Shown: piece after piece, positions 34,332 to 46,369 of the stretch
Numbering within the stretch: the first letter of the stretch is position 1
Layout of the letters: each line of letters starts with the position of its first letter
The notes under the pieces: model-generated
What the model saw: the letters and a program-made list of their open reading frames with translations, nothing else
Database searches by the model: none
Told to the model about the DNA's origin: nothing
Source of the DNA: Halicephalobus mephisto
Lineage: Eukaryota > Nematoda > Chromadorea > Rhabditida > Panagrolaimidae
Length of the DNA: 64,000 nt
Direction of reading: 5' to 3'
Assembly (NCBI GenBank): GCA_009193035.1
Contig: SWDT01000014.1
Span: 213,791 to 277,790, forward strand
Made by a program: the position numbers and the translations under genes

Positions 34332-34391
34332 CTGGTAATCACGCAGTACCCATGAATACCGCATTGAATAAAAACAACTTTCAAATCCGGT
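34332..34391 (-). other. Possible 60-nt exon
   Basis: On the minus strand acceptor ATCCTCGTTGTTAG precedes 34,391 and an excellent donor CAG/GTGAAT follows 34,332. Phase 0 reads TGFESCFYSMRYSWVLRDYQ without a stop. No family is recognised and the neighbouring exon is not certain. Confidence 0.3.
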
Positions 34392-34599
34392 CTAACAACG
34401 AGGATAAACTTCTTTAACAATGTCCTCGACAAACAAAAATTGAATGATTTTCAAGCGCGGCAGGACAATAGTTGATTCAGAAAAATAATGCGAAATTCAA
34501 CAATGGGAGTCATTCAAATAAAACACAATAAAGATCTTAGATTGTAAAAAGAAAAGAGAATCGGTCGGCTTTTGTTAAAATCCGTTTTAGTTTACATTT

Positions 34600-34920
34600 C
34601 AAAAGTTATTTTGATTTTGAGGAAATTGAGAAAATTAAACAACGTTCAAAATTAAAAATAAAATGAGTCACTTTTTTGTTAACGTAGTTTTGTGGTTTAA
34701 TTCGTGCGATGACGTCTCAAAGGTGCAAAAGTTCAATTCTTATCTTTGCCAAGGTTGTGAATTTCAAAGTTGTTTTGGTTTTCAAGAAATTGAAAAAATT
34801 ACATAAGGTTTAAAATAAAAAATAAAAGAAGAAATGTTTTCAGAAATGTAGTTTAGTGGTTTAATTCGCGTGGCAACGTCCAAGAACCCCAAGGTTCGAT
34901 CCCTATCCTTGACAATATCA
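34600..34920 (+). repeat. Tandem duplication (about 165 bp) of a tRNA-like unit
   Basis: Two copies of a unit carrying TTTTGRTTTTSARGAAATTG, AAAATTAMAYAASGTTYAAA, then a tRNA-like stretch. First tRNA-like part: 34,684-34,752 (A box TAGTTTTGTGG, B box AGTTCAATTC). Second: 34,847-34,913 (A box TAGTTTAGTGG, B box GGTTCGATCC). Acceptor stems are poor, so these are pseudogene or SINE copies. Confidence 0.55.
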
Positions 34921-35171
34921 TAAATTACAAGTTAAAGCTACTTTTTAACATAATTTTGAAAATCAAAAAGTCTTTTCGACTCTAGACTTAGCCCCTAATG
35001 CACGACTAAACATCTTGCAGTTGGTGACTAACAAGAACCTAATAATTTACTTTTGTTTTTTATTCTCAAATAGCCTTTAGTCGAAGAGCGACAGTATACT
35101 AAATATAATAAATTTTTTGAATTCCATTTTGTTCAGAAAACTAAAACCAAACCAGGCGGAGTTTTTGAATC

Positions 35172-35245
35172 AACACTTGGAGGAAATTGAGTCAAGGCGG
35201 ATTTTGTATGCAAATAGAATCAAGACTTTGTCTTCTCCAAGTGTT
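35172..35245. ncRNA. Perfect-based 74-nt hairpin (possible small RNA precursor)
   Basis: AACACTTGGAG at the 5' end pairs perfectly with CTCCAAGTGTT at the 3' end (11 bp). An internal loop and a second short paired segment (AGTC/GACT) follow toward the loop, which contains ATGCAAAT. It lies in a non-repetitive stretch. Pairing is shorter than in a typical miRNA precursor. Confidence 0.2.
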
Positions 35246-35569
35246 AATTGAAAGTCTCCAGAGACACAATTTGTCCATCTACGGAATATACAGTAAGACA
35301 ACGTTGGAGAAATTGTACTGTTTAAAAACGCGGAAATGGGCTTTGTTGCGAAATTGAATTCTGACGAAGTTTAAAAACTTCTGAAATCATGTTATTGTAA
35401 AAACGGAAATGACTGTTTTTTACGAAATTGTCTCAAGACGAATTTTTTCAAGTTTCTGAAACTTGTAGGGTTCGAGTTGAAGATGGATTAAAGGATCGTT
35501 AGTAAGCTTCGGAAACGGAAATTCATGAAATATTTTAGAAAACTTTAGAAATTGAAAGAAGTATTTCTG

Positions 35570-35770
35570 AGGATTCAGAATCTTCAGTAAAGTTGAAAAA
35601 GATTCAGAATCTTTGAAGAAATTTGAAATAATTTAGATTTTTTGGATAAAGTTGAAGAAGATTCAGAATTTTTGAAGAAATTTGAAATAATTTAGATTTT
35701 TTGATAAAGTTGAAGAAGATTCAGAATCTTTAAAGAAATTTGAAATAGTCCGAAATTTTTGATGAAATTT
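35570..35770. repeat. About 65-bp tandem repeat
   Basis: AAAGTTGAAGAAGATTCAGA followed by ATYTTTGAAGAAATTTGAAA recurs three times (about 35,590, 35,650 and 35,710). Confidence 0.8.
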
Positions 35771-36039
35771 CAGCAATTGTCATGAGATTATAGAACTTTT
35801 TCAAAAATCTCATGATTTTCTATTAGATTTTTGAAAAATTCCAAACTTTGATAAGAGTCCAGGAGTTACTGTAGGATTTTTTAAAGCTCGAGGATCTTCC
35901 ATGAAACTTGAAAATTCAGAAATATTTGTGGAATTTTTAAATTTTTAAATTTTATTTAATTTTTTTTAAATTTTATTAATTTTTGAAGATTCTGGAAAAT
36001 TCAGAATTTTTGACGAAATTCCCGATGTTTTTGGGAAAA

Positions 36040-36370
36040 TTAACGTGCAAAAGTGCAAAAACCACTTGACATACGAAAGTTTCAAATGAATCTGCCGCGA
36101 TTTTTGAAGCGTCTTGGCACAAAGAAATCAATTGAAAACAATAAAACGGACAAAAGACGTCATTGTTCCATTGTTTCTTCTTGCTTTTTTATTTTGGAAT
36201 CAAAACTAATCGGTTCGGATAAAAGGCATCCGAGTTTGACACTTTGCCGACGAAAGCCCGAATCTCAAAAATGTGATCTAGATGGAAATGTCAAAATCAA
36301 TCATTTTCGAAAATCGGTGGAGGTTGTAAAAAGAAATATTCAGATGCAACGGATTACTGTGGAGGATTGA
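36040..36370. other. Non-repetitive island with open frame on the plus strand
   Basis: A 105-codon frame (36053-36370; first codon not ATG) is Lys/Arg-rich with no recognised domain. Composition is more balanced than the flanks. Splice signals are not convincing, so coding is uncertain. Confidence 0.2.
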
Positions 36371-36960
36371 GGACAGATGTTTTTTTAGAAAATTACAAAA
36401 AGCAACTTTTTCGAAAAATTTTATTAATTTCAGATTACTGTAAAATTCAACTAAAATAAACTTAAAAAATTACTTTTTAAAAATTCATTAAAAATATTTC
36501 AAAAATTACAAAACACCACTTTTTTGGGAAATTTTATTAATTTTATCAGATTACTGTAAAATTTAACTAAAATAAATTTAAAAATATTATTTTTCAAAAA
36601 TTCATTAAAAATATAAAATATTTCAAAAATTACTAAAAAAAAACTTTTTTGGGAAATTTTGTTAATTTCAGATTACTGTAAAATTCAACTAAAATAAATT
36701 TTAAAAATATTACTTTTCAAAAATTCATTAAAAAAATATAAAATTCAATTTATTTCAAAAATAATAAAAATATATTTTTATAAAAATTTAAATTTTATTA
36801 ATTTCAGATTACTGTAAAATTCAACTAAAATAAATTTTAAAAATATTATTTTTTAAAAATTCATTGAAAATATAAAATTCAATTTATTTCGAAAATATAT
36901 TTTTATAAAAACTTCAACTTTATTAATTTCAGATTACTAAATTAACTGACATATGGTAAA
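36370..36960. repeat. About 120-bp tandem repeat with TTTCAGATTACTGTAAAATT
   Basis: Five units of TTAATTTCAGATTACTGTAA, AATTCAACTAAAATAAATTT and TTCATTAAAAATAT. Each contains an acceptor-like TTTCAG that should not be read as an exon boundary. Confidence 0.85.
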
Positions 36961-37169
36961 TTCTAAAAATAAAAATTTGATTTATGCAAAAAAATACGAA
37001 ACAACACCTTTTTTAATTTATAAATAACGAAATTCAATTTTCAAACATCGAAAAAAATTTATTCAGATTTTATTAATTTTAAATTACTGAATTAATTTCC
37101 ACATGGAAAACCTCAAGAAATTAAATTTTTTAATTTATGAAAGAAAATTAAAAAATAACGTTTTACTTC

Positions 37170-37410
37170 ATAAATATGAAATTTTCCATCTTGATCGGAA
37201 ATTTGCGAAAAAATCAAAGTCGGAATCAAATTCACAGTATACTTGCAATGTTTAGGTAAAGAAGTCGACATCAAAGTCAAAATCGAAATCAAATTCGCAG
37301 TTTGCTCGGAACATTCTGACAACTAGGTTGGTATTTTTGTGTTTAAATTTATAAAGATTTCGAAATAAAAAAATCCGCAGCTTGCTTGCAATGTTCAGGC
37401 AAATAGAATT
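37170..37410. repeat. CGCAGYTTGCTTGCAATGTTC repeat, inverted relative to 51.1 kb
   Basis: Three diverged units of about 85 bp. In reverse complement they match the array at 51,070-51,600: TTGCAAGCAAGCTGCGGATT, AAAAATACCAACCTAG, TTTCGACTTTGAC. Confidence 0.75.
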
Positions 37411-37679
37411 ACTTAATTTTTCTGCAAAGATTTAATTTGATTCCAAAGTCGACTGTTTTGTATACTTCAGTATTGGTCTCAAAAAGAAAACCTCAGCTTT
37501 GGTCCATTTCGCTTCAGGAATCTTTTTCGAACAATTTTCATTTTGTTTTTTATACTTTCTTCACAATTGTTGTTCTATAAAATTCGATTTCAAAATTGTA
37601 CACTCCAATGAGGATACTGTAATAATACGAAATCAAATTTTTTAAACCTTCAATTTTGAAGAAACTACAAAGTCAAAAA

Positions 37680-39250
37680 TGAACACTAATAGATTATTTT
37701 TATTTCACATATAATAAAATTTAAAAAATAAAAAACTTTATTTAAAAAATTTTTAGCTTTATTTTAGAAAATTATAAAAATTTTTAGCTTTATTTAGAAA
37801 AATTATAAAAATTTTCAGTTTTATTTAGAAAAATTATAAAAATTTTTAGTTTTATTTTGAAAAATTATAAAAATTTTAAATTTTATTTTGAAAAATTATA
37901 AAAATTTTAAATTTTATTTTGAAAAATTTTTTTAATTTTAAATTTTATTTTGAAAAATTATTTTAAATTAGAAATTTTTAAATAAAAAATAAAATTTAAA
38001 AAAAATTGTTTTTAAATTAAAAAATAAATTGATTTTTATAAATTAGGTCAGATTATTGTTTTATAATTGTTTAATGGAAAACAGGCAGCCACATGACTAA
38101 GACAACAAAAAAATACAATTTTGAAGAAATTACAAAATTGAAAACAATATTCCATTTTTTTGAATTTACAACATTTAGAATTTTGTAGTTTTTAAAAATA
38201 ATAAACAACCTTTTCCCGATAATTATGAAATATTTATAATTTTCGAAGTTGAATACACAAGATTTTGTTTTGATTATTCAAAAAATTAAAGGTTTAATCA
38301 TGATGCAAAAAATGAAATGTTTTCGAAACTTGGTTCTGACGCGAATGTTGTTTGTACTTTTTCGATTTTATTTTTAATAATTTTCGAACAATGTTTTTTA
38401 AAATTTTTCAACTTATTTTCGAAAAAAATTAAATTTATTTTTTTAGAAAATTTAAATTTATTTTTTTTTTAATTTTATTTTTGAAAAAATTTAAATTTAT
38501 TTTTTTAAATTTTATTTTTTTTTAAATTTTATTTTTGAGAAAATTTAAATTTATTTTTTTTTAAATTTTATTTTTGAAAAAATTTAAATTTATTTTTTTT
38601 TAAATTTTATTTTTGAAAAAATTTTTATTTTTGAATGAATTTTTAAAAAATCAAATATTTAACTGTCAAAAATATACCGTAATTTATGATTTATTTAAAA
38701 AGGATATTTGTTCCAAAAATGGTTGTTTATCATCTTTTTTAAAATGCCTACCGTAATTATTTATTTTTAAAAACGTTAAAAACAATAAAAAATAAAAGCA
38801 CCGTAGTCATTTTTAATAAAATAAAATACGGTAATTTTATATTTGTAAATACCTCAAAAAATAAAAATACAGTAATCCTGCACTTTCAGGTACTCAGAAA
38901 AACAAAAATACCGTAGTATATTTTCAAACATATTTAGAAAACAGAAAAAATGGAAATACCGTAATTCTGTAACTTTAAGTGCTTTAAAAAAATGGAAATA
39001 CCGTAATCCGATATTTTTTAAAAATATCTTCAAAAATTGGAAAAACCAAAAGTACTGTAATCATATATAAAAAATATCGCTAAAAATAATAAAAGTTGAA
39101 AATACTGTAGTTTAATTTTTTTAATATTTTCGAAAATAATAAAAACTAAAAATTATATAATTATATAATTAAAGCTTTTTAAATATCTTCAAAAATAAAA
39201 AAAGTTGAAAATACTCTAGTTTAATTTTTTTAATATTTTCGAAAATAATA
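37680..39250. repeat. Low-complexity A/T block with ACCGTAAT/ACTGTAAT words
   Basis: AATTATAAAAATTTTYAGTTTTATTTWGAAA units from 37,740 to 37,960, AAATTTATTTTTTTTTAAAT units from 38,420 to 38,620, then diverged units with AAATACCGTAATC up to 39,250. No gene. The following 39,290-39,780 is more balanced but has no supported exon. Confidence 0.7.
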
Positions 39251-39889
39251 AAAACTAAAAACTATGTAGTGATATATGTATTTTTAACGTCCCTAAAAAG
39301 CTCTATAATTGTAAGGAATTATTTTCATGATTGTAGTCTTCATAACATTTGGCGTACTGTAGCTGTGTTTTCGTTAATGACGTAATGACTAGTAAAATAA
39401 AAAACTTCACATTCGTAATTAAAACTATAAAGCATATCTTTCGAGTTCGGCCTGGGCGTTACTTAGTCACTAACGACGTGATGTAGGATGTTTATCACAG
39501 TGCCTGCACTTTTCTGAGAATATTTCAACTTAATGACAAGATTACTGGTTCTGTAGTCGAAAGATGTACTTGTTTACTAAGGTCCCAATTAAAGAATTTT
39601 TTTTGCAAAATTAAAAAACTATTTTTTAAACACAAACATTACTTAGTAAAGTATACTGTAATTTTGTAAAAGTTGTTTCTCAATGTTTTACAAAACCATA
39701 ATCACAGACATGTCATTTAACATTTGAAAACAATTGACATTTAAAATCAACTTTTTTGCTTTCGATCAAGTTTTGGTCCCGAAGGGAATTTTTTGAAAGC
39801 AGCAAATTCTAAATAAATAATGATCAAAAAAATTAAATTCCAAGAAATACAAACATTTATCATATGCTCTCGAACGGAAAAAACTAAAA

Positions 39890-40260
39890 TGGTCTCGTCG
39901 CGAAAACCAGTTTTACAGCGAAAATTTTTAAAAATGATCTTAGAACGAAAATTGTTTAAAAAGTTAGAAATAATCCTGGAGCAAAAATTTTTAAGAATTG
40001 TCTCAGAACGAAAATTGTTTAAAAAATTAGAAATAATCCTGGAGCGAAAATTTTTAAAAACTGTCTCAGAACGAAAATTGTTTAAAAAATTAGAAATAAT
40101 CCTGGAGCGAAAACTTTCAAAAATGATCTCAGAACGAAAATTGTTTAAAAACTTAAAAATGATCATGGAGCGAAAACTTTTAAGAATTGTCTCAAGACGA
40201 AAATTTTCAAAAAAACTTAAAAATAGTCTTGTCGCGAAAATTCAAAAACGGCTTCATTGT
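39890..40260. repeat. About 60-bp minisatellite with ATCCTGGAGCGAAAA core
   Basis: Units of GTCTCAGAACGAAAATTGTT, TAAAAAATTAGAAAT and AATCCTGGAGCGAAAATTTT repeat five times. Long Lys/Leu-rich frames on both strands (39747-40166 minus, 39820-40350 plus) are translations of the repeat. Confidence 0.85.
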
Positions 40261-40674
40261 AAAAAATCAAAAACATCTTCACTACGAAATTTTAAAAAAC
40301 AATTTTCGGATTTACCGCGTAATTTCCTTTATTTTTTTCTTTTTAATTGACTTCCAAAACTGCATATAAAAAATACTTAAAAAACGATGATAAAAATATA
40401 ATTTAAAAGTACTAAAAAAAATGTCAAAAAATAAATTTAAAAAAGTTAAAATTCAAAAATACTAAAAAATTTTAATTTTAAAAATGTTGAAATTTAAAAA
40501 TATTAAAAAAACTTAAATTTGAAAAATATTAAAAATATTAAAAAATTTTAATCTTAAAAATGATAAAAAAAATTTTAATTTTAAAAATATTAAAAAATTT
40601 TAATTTTGAAATTTTGGAATTTAAAAATACTAAAAATTTTTAATTTTAAAAGTGTAAATTTAATTTTTAAAAAC

Positions 40675-41070
40675 TGTGACACTTATGGTACCTCGTTAGA
40701 TGAGAACTCTGAAGTGAGACCTCGAGAGAAAAGACGGGATTGTTGAGATAATTGGATTCAATCGAGTATGGAGCCGAATTAACTTCTGAAATTGTGCAGT
40801 CCGGCTTTGGATATCAAAAATCCGTAATTACTGCCGTGTTCGTGGGAGGTTTCTAATCCGCATCCAGATGGGAAATTTACAAAAATATAATTTACCATGC
40901 CAAAGGCCACAAAATACAAATCACAACTTAATAATAGTGGGGTTTTTCAACTTTCCCGCCAATGCATTAACCGTAAGTCCCTGATTAGTCCTCAGGGTAT
41001 TTCCCTTCGGGACCAATCCTACGCGTTCCTTCGGCTCAAATGGATTGTTGCGGATCCAACAATTACTGAA
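40675..41070. other. GC-richer island, unassigned
   Basis: About 400 bp of balanced sequence between A/T-rich tracts. A frame at 40897-41100 (plus strand; starts ATGCCAAAGGCCAC) ends near a donor-like GTAAGT at 40,972. On the minus strand, acceptors such as CACAATTTCAG are present. The stretch CCCTTCGGGACC is shared with 9.5 kb and 39.78 kb, suggesting a dispersed element. No function assigned. Confidence 0.25.
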
Positions 41071-41439
41071 TTAAAAAAATCCAAAAATACAAAAATATAA
41101 AAATTCGAAAATTTTAAAAAATTAAAAAATTAAAAAATTCGAAAATTTTGAAATTTTGAAATTCTAAAAATTAAAAATTTTAAAATTACCAAATTAGAAA
41201 ATATTAAAATTATTAAATTTTAAAATAATGGGAAATTTATTTTTGACATTTTTAGGAGGTTTGAAATAAGTTCAATCAAGTGTTTGAAAACAGTTTTTAA
41301 ACTTTGTTTAATTTAAAATCTGCAATTTTCGAAAAAAAAGAAAAATGGTGTTCGGGAAAGGAAGTCACATTAAAAACAAGAAGAAAAACAACATTGGTTA
41401 CTGTATAAATAAGAACGAAATTATAAAAAATAAATATTC

Positions 41440-41800
41440 GAGTGAGATTTGAAACTTTATTTTAACAAAGTTATTTAAAAATAAAATTTTTAAATTCCAA
41501 ATTTAATTTTTTCAATAAAGTTATTTAAAAATAGTTTTTTTAAATTAAAAATAAAAGTTTTTTATATAGTTATTAAAAAATAAGTTTTTTTTCAATAAAG
41601 TTGTTTAAAAATGAGATTTTTTAAATTCGAAATTTAATTTTTTTTAACAAAATTATTTAAAAATAAAATTTTTTCAATAAAGTTATTTAAAAATGAGATT
41701 TTTTAAATTCGAAATTTGATTTTTTTTTAACAAAATTATTTAAAAATAAGTTTTTTTTAAAAAAAGTTATTTAAAAATGAAATTTATTGTAACATCTAAA
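41440..41800. repeat. AAAGTTATTTAAAAATRAGATTTTTTAAATTC tandem repeat
   Basis: About six diverged units of about 55 bp. The following 42,000-42,420 is similar low-complexity TTTAAAAAATTAAAATT. No gene. Confidence 0.7.
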
Positions 41801-42419
41801 ATCTCGTCATTTTCAGTAAAATTATCAATAATAAACAATCCGCGATAAGATCCAAAATTCCATTATTTGAATAGCATTATTGAAAAAAACAAAAATTCGT
41901 GATTAAATTAAAAATTATCGCGTTACAAAATCAATCAAAAACAAATGACTCCGACGGAATCAGAAATCTCGTCATTTTAGGAAAATCGTTAAAAACAAAC
42001 ATTGTGATAGAATCCAAAAGTTCATTAATTCACAAAAATTGTTTAAAAAAATTAAAATTATTCAAAAAAATTAAAATTGTTTAAAAAGTTAAAATTGTTT
42101 AAAAAATTAAAATTATTCAAAAAAATTAAAATTATTTAAAAAATTAAAATTATTTAAGAAGTTAAAATTGTTCAAAAAATTAAAAATATTTAAAAAAGTC
42201 AAAATTATTTAAAAAATTAAAATTATTTCAAAAATTAAAATTATTTCAAAATTAAAATTACTTAAAAAATTAAAATTTTCAGTCAATATGGAACACTATT
42301 ATGTGAAAAAAATGCTTTAAAAATTTATGTTAAACATAAAATTTATTTTTAAAATTAAAATTATTTCGAAAAAATAAAATTTATATTTAAAAAATTAAAA
42401 ACTTGAAAAAATTATATTC

Positions 42420-43190
42420 GTGACAAAACCGAAAATTGGATTAATTTGTAAAATTATTTTAAAAAGCAATAATTGGCGATACAATATTAAATTTCATTAT
42501 TTCAGAGAATTTGTTAAAAAAGCAGATATTTGTGGTAAGGCTTGAAATTTAATTAATTTACAAAATAATTTTAAAAAGTAAAAAGTCAAGGTAAAATATT
42601 AAATTTCATTATTTCAGAAAACTTGTTAGAAAAATAGGTATTCGTGGTGAGATTTGAAAGTTTTTATTTTTAAAATTATTTAAAAATTTTTGATAAAACA
42701 TAAAATTCAACCATTTAAAAATTAAAAAAAAAACATTTGCTGAAAAATTTGAAAATTTTTATTTAAAATTATTTAAAATTTTGTTGATAAAAAAAATTTT
42801 ATCATTAAGAAATTTTTTAAAAAGTATATTCGTGGTGAGATTTGAAAATTTTTATTTTTAAAATTTTATCATTAAGAAATTTTTTAAAAAACATTCATAG
42901 TGAAATTTTGAGGTTTTTATTTTTAAAATTTTCTTGGTAGAAAAAAATTTTATCATTAAAAAATTTCTTTAAAAACATTCGTGGTGAAATTTGAAAATTT
43001 TTATTTAAAATAATTTAAAATTTTTTTATTAAGAAAAAATTCAATCATTTAAAAATTTCTTTAAAAATGAAAATCTTTGTTGAAATTTCATTATTTTATT
43101 AAAAAATTAGAAAACTGACATTCGTGCTGGGATTCAAGATTCCACCACATCAGCGGAACCATTAAAAACGAACATTCGTGGTGAGACCTT
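42420..43190. repeat. Diverged repeat with TTCGTGGTGARATTTGAAA core
   Basis: ATTCGTGGTGAGATTTGAAA recurs near 42,640, 42,831, 42,975 and, in part, 43,165, with TTTTTATTTTTAAAATT spacers. Confidence 0.7.
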
Positions 43191-43249
43191 TGATTTTTTA
43201 CATTTCATTTTTTTTTCAAAACGAAAAAAATCGTAATTTATTTTTTTTA

Positions 43250-43510
43250 TAAAAACTCCCAACTTTTAACAATCAACCCCAATCCGACTTCCACAAAATT
43301 GAATTTGACGGAAGGAAAAGCCGATCCGCTCAATTTGAATAATAAAAATAATAATAATCGTCTTTGTTGGGAGAAAGCCGCTTTGTTGGACTTGTCCTCA
43401 GAGACAATAATCAAGAATTTTTCGGCGGGAAATTTAATCAACGAGTTGGCACCAATTCAACTTGGAAGAATACAGAATTTTCAGATGGAAAAAATAATAC
43501 ATTTCTGAAA
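43250..43510. other. Balanced stretch, no supported gene
   Basis: An open frame on each strand (43299-43508 plus, 43247-43441 minus) covers the same 200 bp. Neither has a domain or splice context that distinguishes it. Confidence 0.2.
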
Positions 43511-43554
43511 TTTTTCCAGGGATCTTAAAGCTATGACTATAATTTGAAAAATTC

Positions 43555-43970
43555 CAAAAGTTACAGTAATCTAAAAAGTATTACTTTTTTACGAAATTAC
43601 AGTAGTCTAAAAAGTATTTATATTTACAAAATTACAGTAATCTAAAAACTATTAATTTTTTACGAAATTACAGTAATCTAAAAAGTATTACTTTTTTATA
43701 AAGTTACAGTAATCTAAAAAGTTTTACTTTTTTATAAAGTTACAGTAATCTAAAAAGTTTTACTTTTTTATAAAGTTACAGTAACCTAAAAAGCATGAGT
43801 TTTCCATGAAGTTACAGTAATTTAAAAAGTATTTACTTTTTTTATAAAGTCAAAGTAATCCAAAAAGTACTAGTTTTTATGAATTTACAGTAGTCTAAAA
43901 AGCATTACTTTTTTATAAAGTTAAAGTAATCTAAAAAGTAATACTTTTTGACTAAGGTACGGTAATTTAA
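43555..43970. repeat. About 41-bp minisatellite (TTACAGTAATCTAAAAAGT)
   Basis: Ten units of ATTACAGTAATCTAAAAAGT plus ATTACTTTTTTATAAAG. Confidence 0.9.
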
Positions 43971-44559
43971 GAAATACTAATTTTTATGGTGAAAAAAATG
44001 AAAAAATAAAATTTCTGCCAGGGTTGATAGATCAGATTTGGATGGCGAGATTACATAATCGACCAAAATCAGTGAATTTAAAAATATTAAAATGAGGAAA
44101 CCGTGCATGTTTCGCGACTCCACGAGCCCTGAGGGAAAGTCCAATCGAAACGGTTAAATTAATTTTTTGTAATTTCTAAAATCTTAAATACAGTATCCGT
44201 ATTTTCTAAAAACACTTTTACCGTACTTTAATAATCGGAAGTTTCTATTTTTTGAAGTACGTGTTTGAAAAATTTAATTTTAATAAAAATAAAAATTCCG
44301 GTGTACTATTATTGGTTTTTCGAGGTTTAAAAAGTCCGAAAATCATAATCTCCTTTGAAACTTTTTAGATTTAGAATCCATAATAGGGCCGAATCCTCGG
44401 AAGCCCTCTCCCCCCGTTATTCGGTATTAATTTAAAAATAGATTATTTCTGACGAAAATTTTAGTTTCATAATTGTTAGATCTCTGTGAACTGGTGTGAT
44501 TGCGTGAGTGATGGGGGATATGAAAGTTTCTCATTCATCCGAACAATAATAAGATTGAG

Positions 44560-44995
44560 TGCAGTGATTATATATTAATTAGTCAACACTCGGTCTATTA
44601 TATAGATAGTATACCCCCTGTCTAACACGTAGGACATTTTCCTTCGAGATCTGAATTGGTTATCTAATAACTAGTTAATACACCGATATAACAAAGATAA
44701 AACACAATAACAATCATAAACGTTAATTAACTAGTCAACACTCGGTCTATTATGTAGACAGTATACCCCCTGTCCAACACGTAGGACATTTCCCTTCGAG
44801 ACCTGGCTTGGTTATCTAATAACCAGTTAATACATCGATATATAAAGACTAAACACAATAGTAATTATATATTAATTAGCCAACACTCAGTCAGTCATGT
44901 AAATAATGTCTAATAAGTAGGATATTTCCCTTCGAGACCTGATATAGCTACACAATAGGCAGTTAATGCACCGGTACAACAATAACATCACAGTT
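44560..44995. repeat. About 155-bp tandem repeat, three copies
   Basis: CAACACTCGGTCTATTATRT starts near 44,584, 44,738 and 44,882. Each is followed by AGTATACCCCCTGTCYAACA (shortened in the third), CGTAGGACATTT, CCTTCGAGAYCTG and ATAACYAGTTAATACAYCG. The third copy is the most diverged. It includes a GTTAATTAAC palindrome in the middle linker. Confidence 0.9.
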
Positions 44996-45009
44996 ATCTT
45001 TAAAGAGTT

Positions 45010-45600
45010 TTAAAAAATATGGGGACAGAGGTAGGGGAGTCTATCTGGACCTCTATTTCTTTGTTATTTAACGATTTTTAAAAAAATTATTTCTAAAATA
45101 TATTTATTTTTAATCTTAAATTAATTTTATTTAAAACTAACTTATTTACAACAAAATTGTAGTTTTCAAAATATTTTGGATTTTTAAATAAAATTATTTT
45201 AAAACTAAAACGACCAAAAAAAGTTGTTAGATCTTCAATCTTTGTTTGTTTAATAATTATTTAAAAATAATTTTAAAAAAAACTGTTTTTAAAATATTAA
45301 ATTTTTATTTCAATTTTATTTAAAAATACAAAATTGTCTAATTTTTTATTATTTAAAAATAATTTAAAAAAAAAACTATTTTTAAATTAATTTTATTTAA
45401 AAAAACTATTTTTAAAATATTAAACTTTTATTTTAATTTTATTTAAAAATATAAAATTGTCTAATTTTTTATTAATTAAAAATAATTTTAAAAAAAACTT
45501 TATTTTTAAAGTAAATTAATTTTAAAAAACTGTTTTTAAAATATTATATTTTTAATTTTAATTTTATTTAAAAATACAAAAAGGAAAAAATCCTAATATC
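45010..45600. other. Low-complexity A/T block
   Basis: TTTTTAAAATATTAAATTTTTATTT-type runs with three or four imperfect 100-bp units (TATTTAAAAATAYAAAATTG plus TCTAATTTTTTATT). No gene. Confidence 0.7.
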
Positions 45601-45637
45601 TTAAAAGTTCTATTTAATTTTAATATTAAAATCAAAT

Positions 45638-45819
45638 TTTTATCCGCGGGAATTCCCACTAAATCTGAAACACAAGTACTCCAACCCTATTTTACCTGCT
45701 GCATCACTAAGAAAGGAATTTGAAAAAGAACTTTTACAAAACTGTTCCCGCCCCTTTTCTGGACAGACTTTGTAAATCAAATCCCCCAGGGCATTAGTTA
45801 TCTGAGCATTTCGTAACAT
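45638..45819 (-). CDS. Candidate small gene or exon on the minus strand
   Basis: From ATG at 45,819 the frame reads MLRNAQITNALGDLIYKVCP and continues with two further Cys/Ser-rich segments to a TAA at about 45,640 (60 residues). Alternatively, a donor CAG/GTAAAA at 45,695 and an acceptor GTGTTTCAG at 45,665 would give a 31-bp intron, unusually short, and then continue in phase (DLVGIPADKN) into A/T-rich DNA. Codon composition differs clearly from the flanks. A promoter-like stretch with ACGACGTCACTG and GTATATATC lies near 46,270-46,310. Family not recognised. Confidence 0.3.
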
Positions 45820-46369
45820 CACAAAGATTACTATGGTCTACTTTGCAATCCGAAATTGATAAATTAAAAATTTTGATCGAAAATTACCTCGAAAGTAATT
45901 TAATAATTGCCTAAAAAGTCAATTTTCGATTATTTCGTAATTCAATTTTCCTAAAAATCGAAACCAAAGGTCGAATATAAATGTTACATAATATATAAAT
46001 TTTATTTGGAAAACTAACTTAATTGGAAAGAATGATGTAATAAAAATTTGCAAATGATGTGAATAAGGAAGTTTGTCGTAAATAAATTAAAAAATCTTCG
46101 TTAATTTATGACGACAAAAACGAATCCCAAGTGTAAAATTCCGTAATTTCGAATATTTACAAATTTTTAAAAATGTTTTTGATTAGTTAACACAGATCAA
46201 CTTTAAATCCGCTTTTTGGTCTTGTTCGTCATCGACATCATCAAATGTTTTGTTTTCGTCGTTAATGACGACGTCACTGCTCCATATGATTGCCCACTTG
46301 AGTATATATCTCACAACATCTCACATTTCTCGTTATGTTCCAATTACACACAACAAAGGATACATTAAA

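Noticed and set aside
39747..40350. Long overlapping open frames on both strands (139 and 176 codons)
   Set aside because: Both are products of a 60-bp minisatellite with ATCCTGGAGCGAAAA; the repeated peptides follow the DNA unit.
44560..44995. Palindrome GTTAATTAAC as a possible DNA-elimination or breakage site
   Set aside because: It is part of a linker within a 155-bp tandem repeat and matches no motif closely enough to justify the claim.
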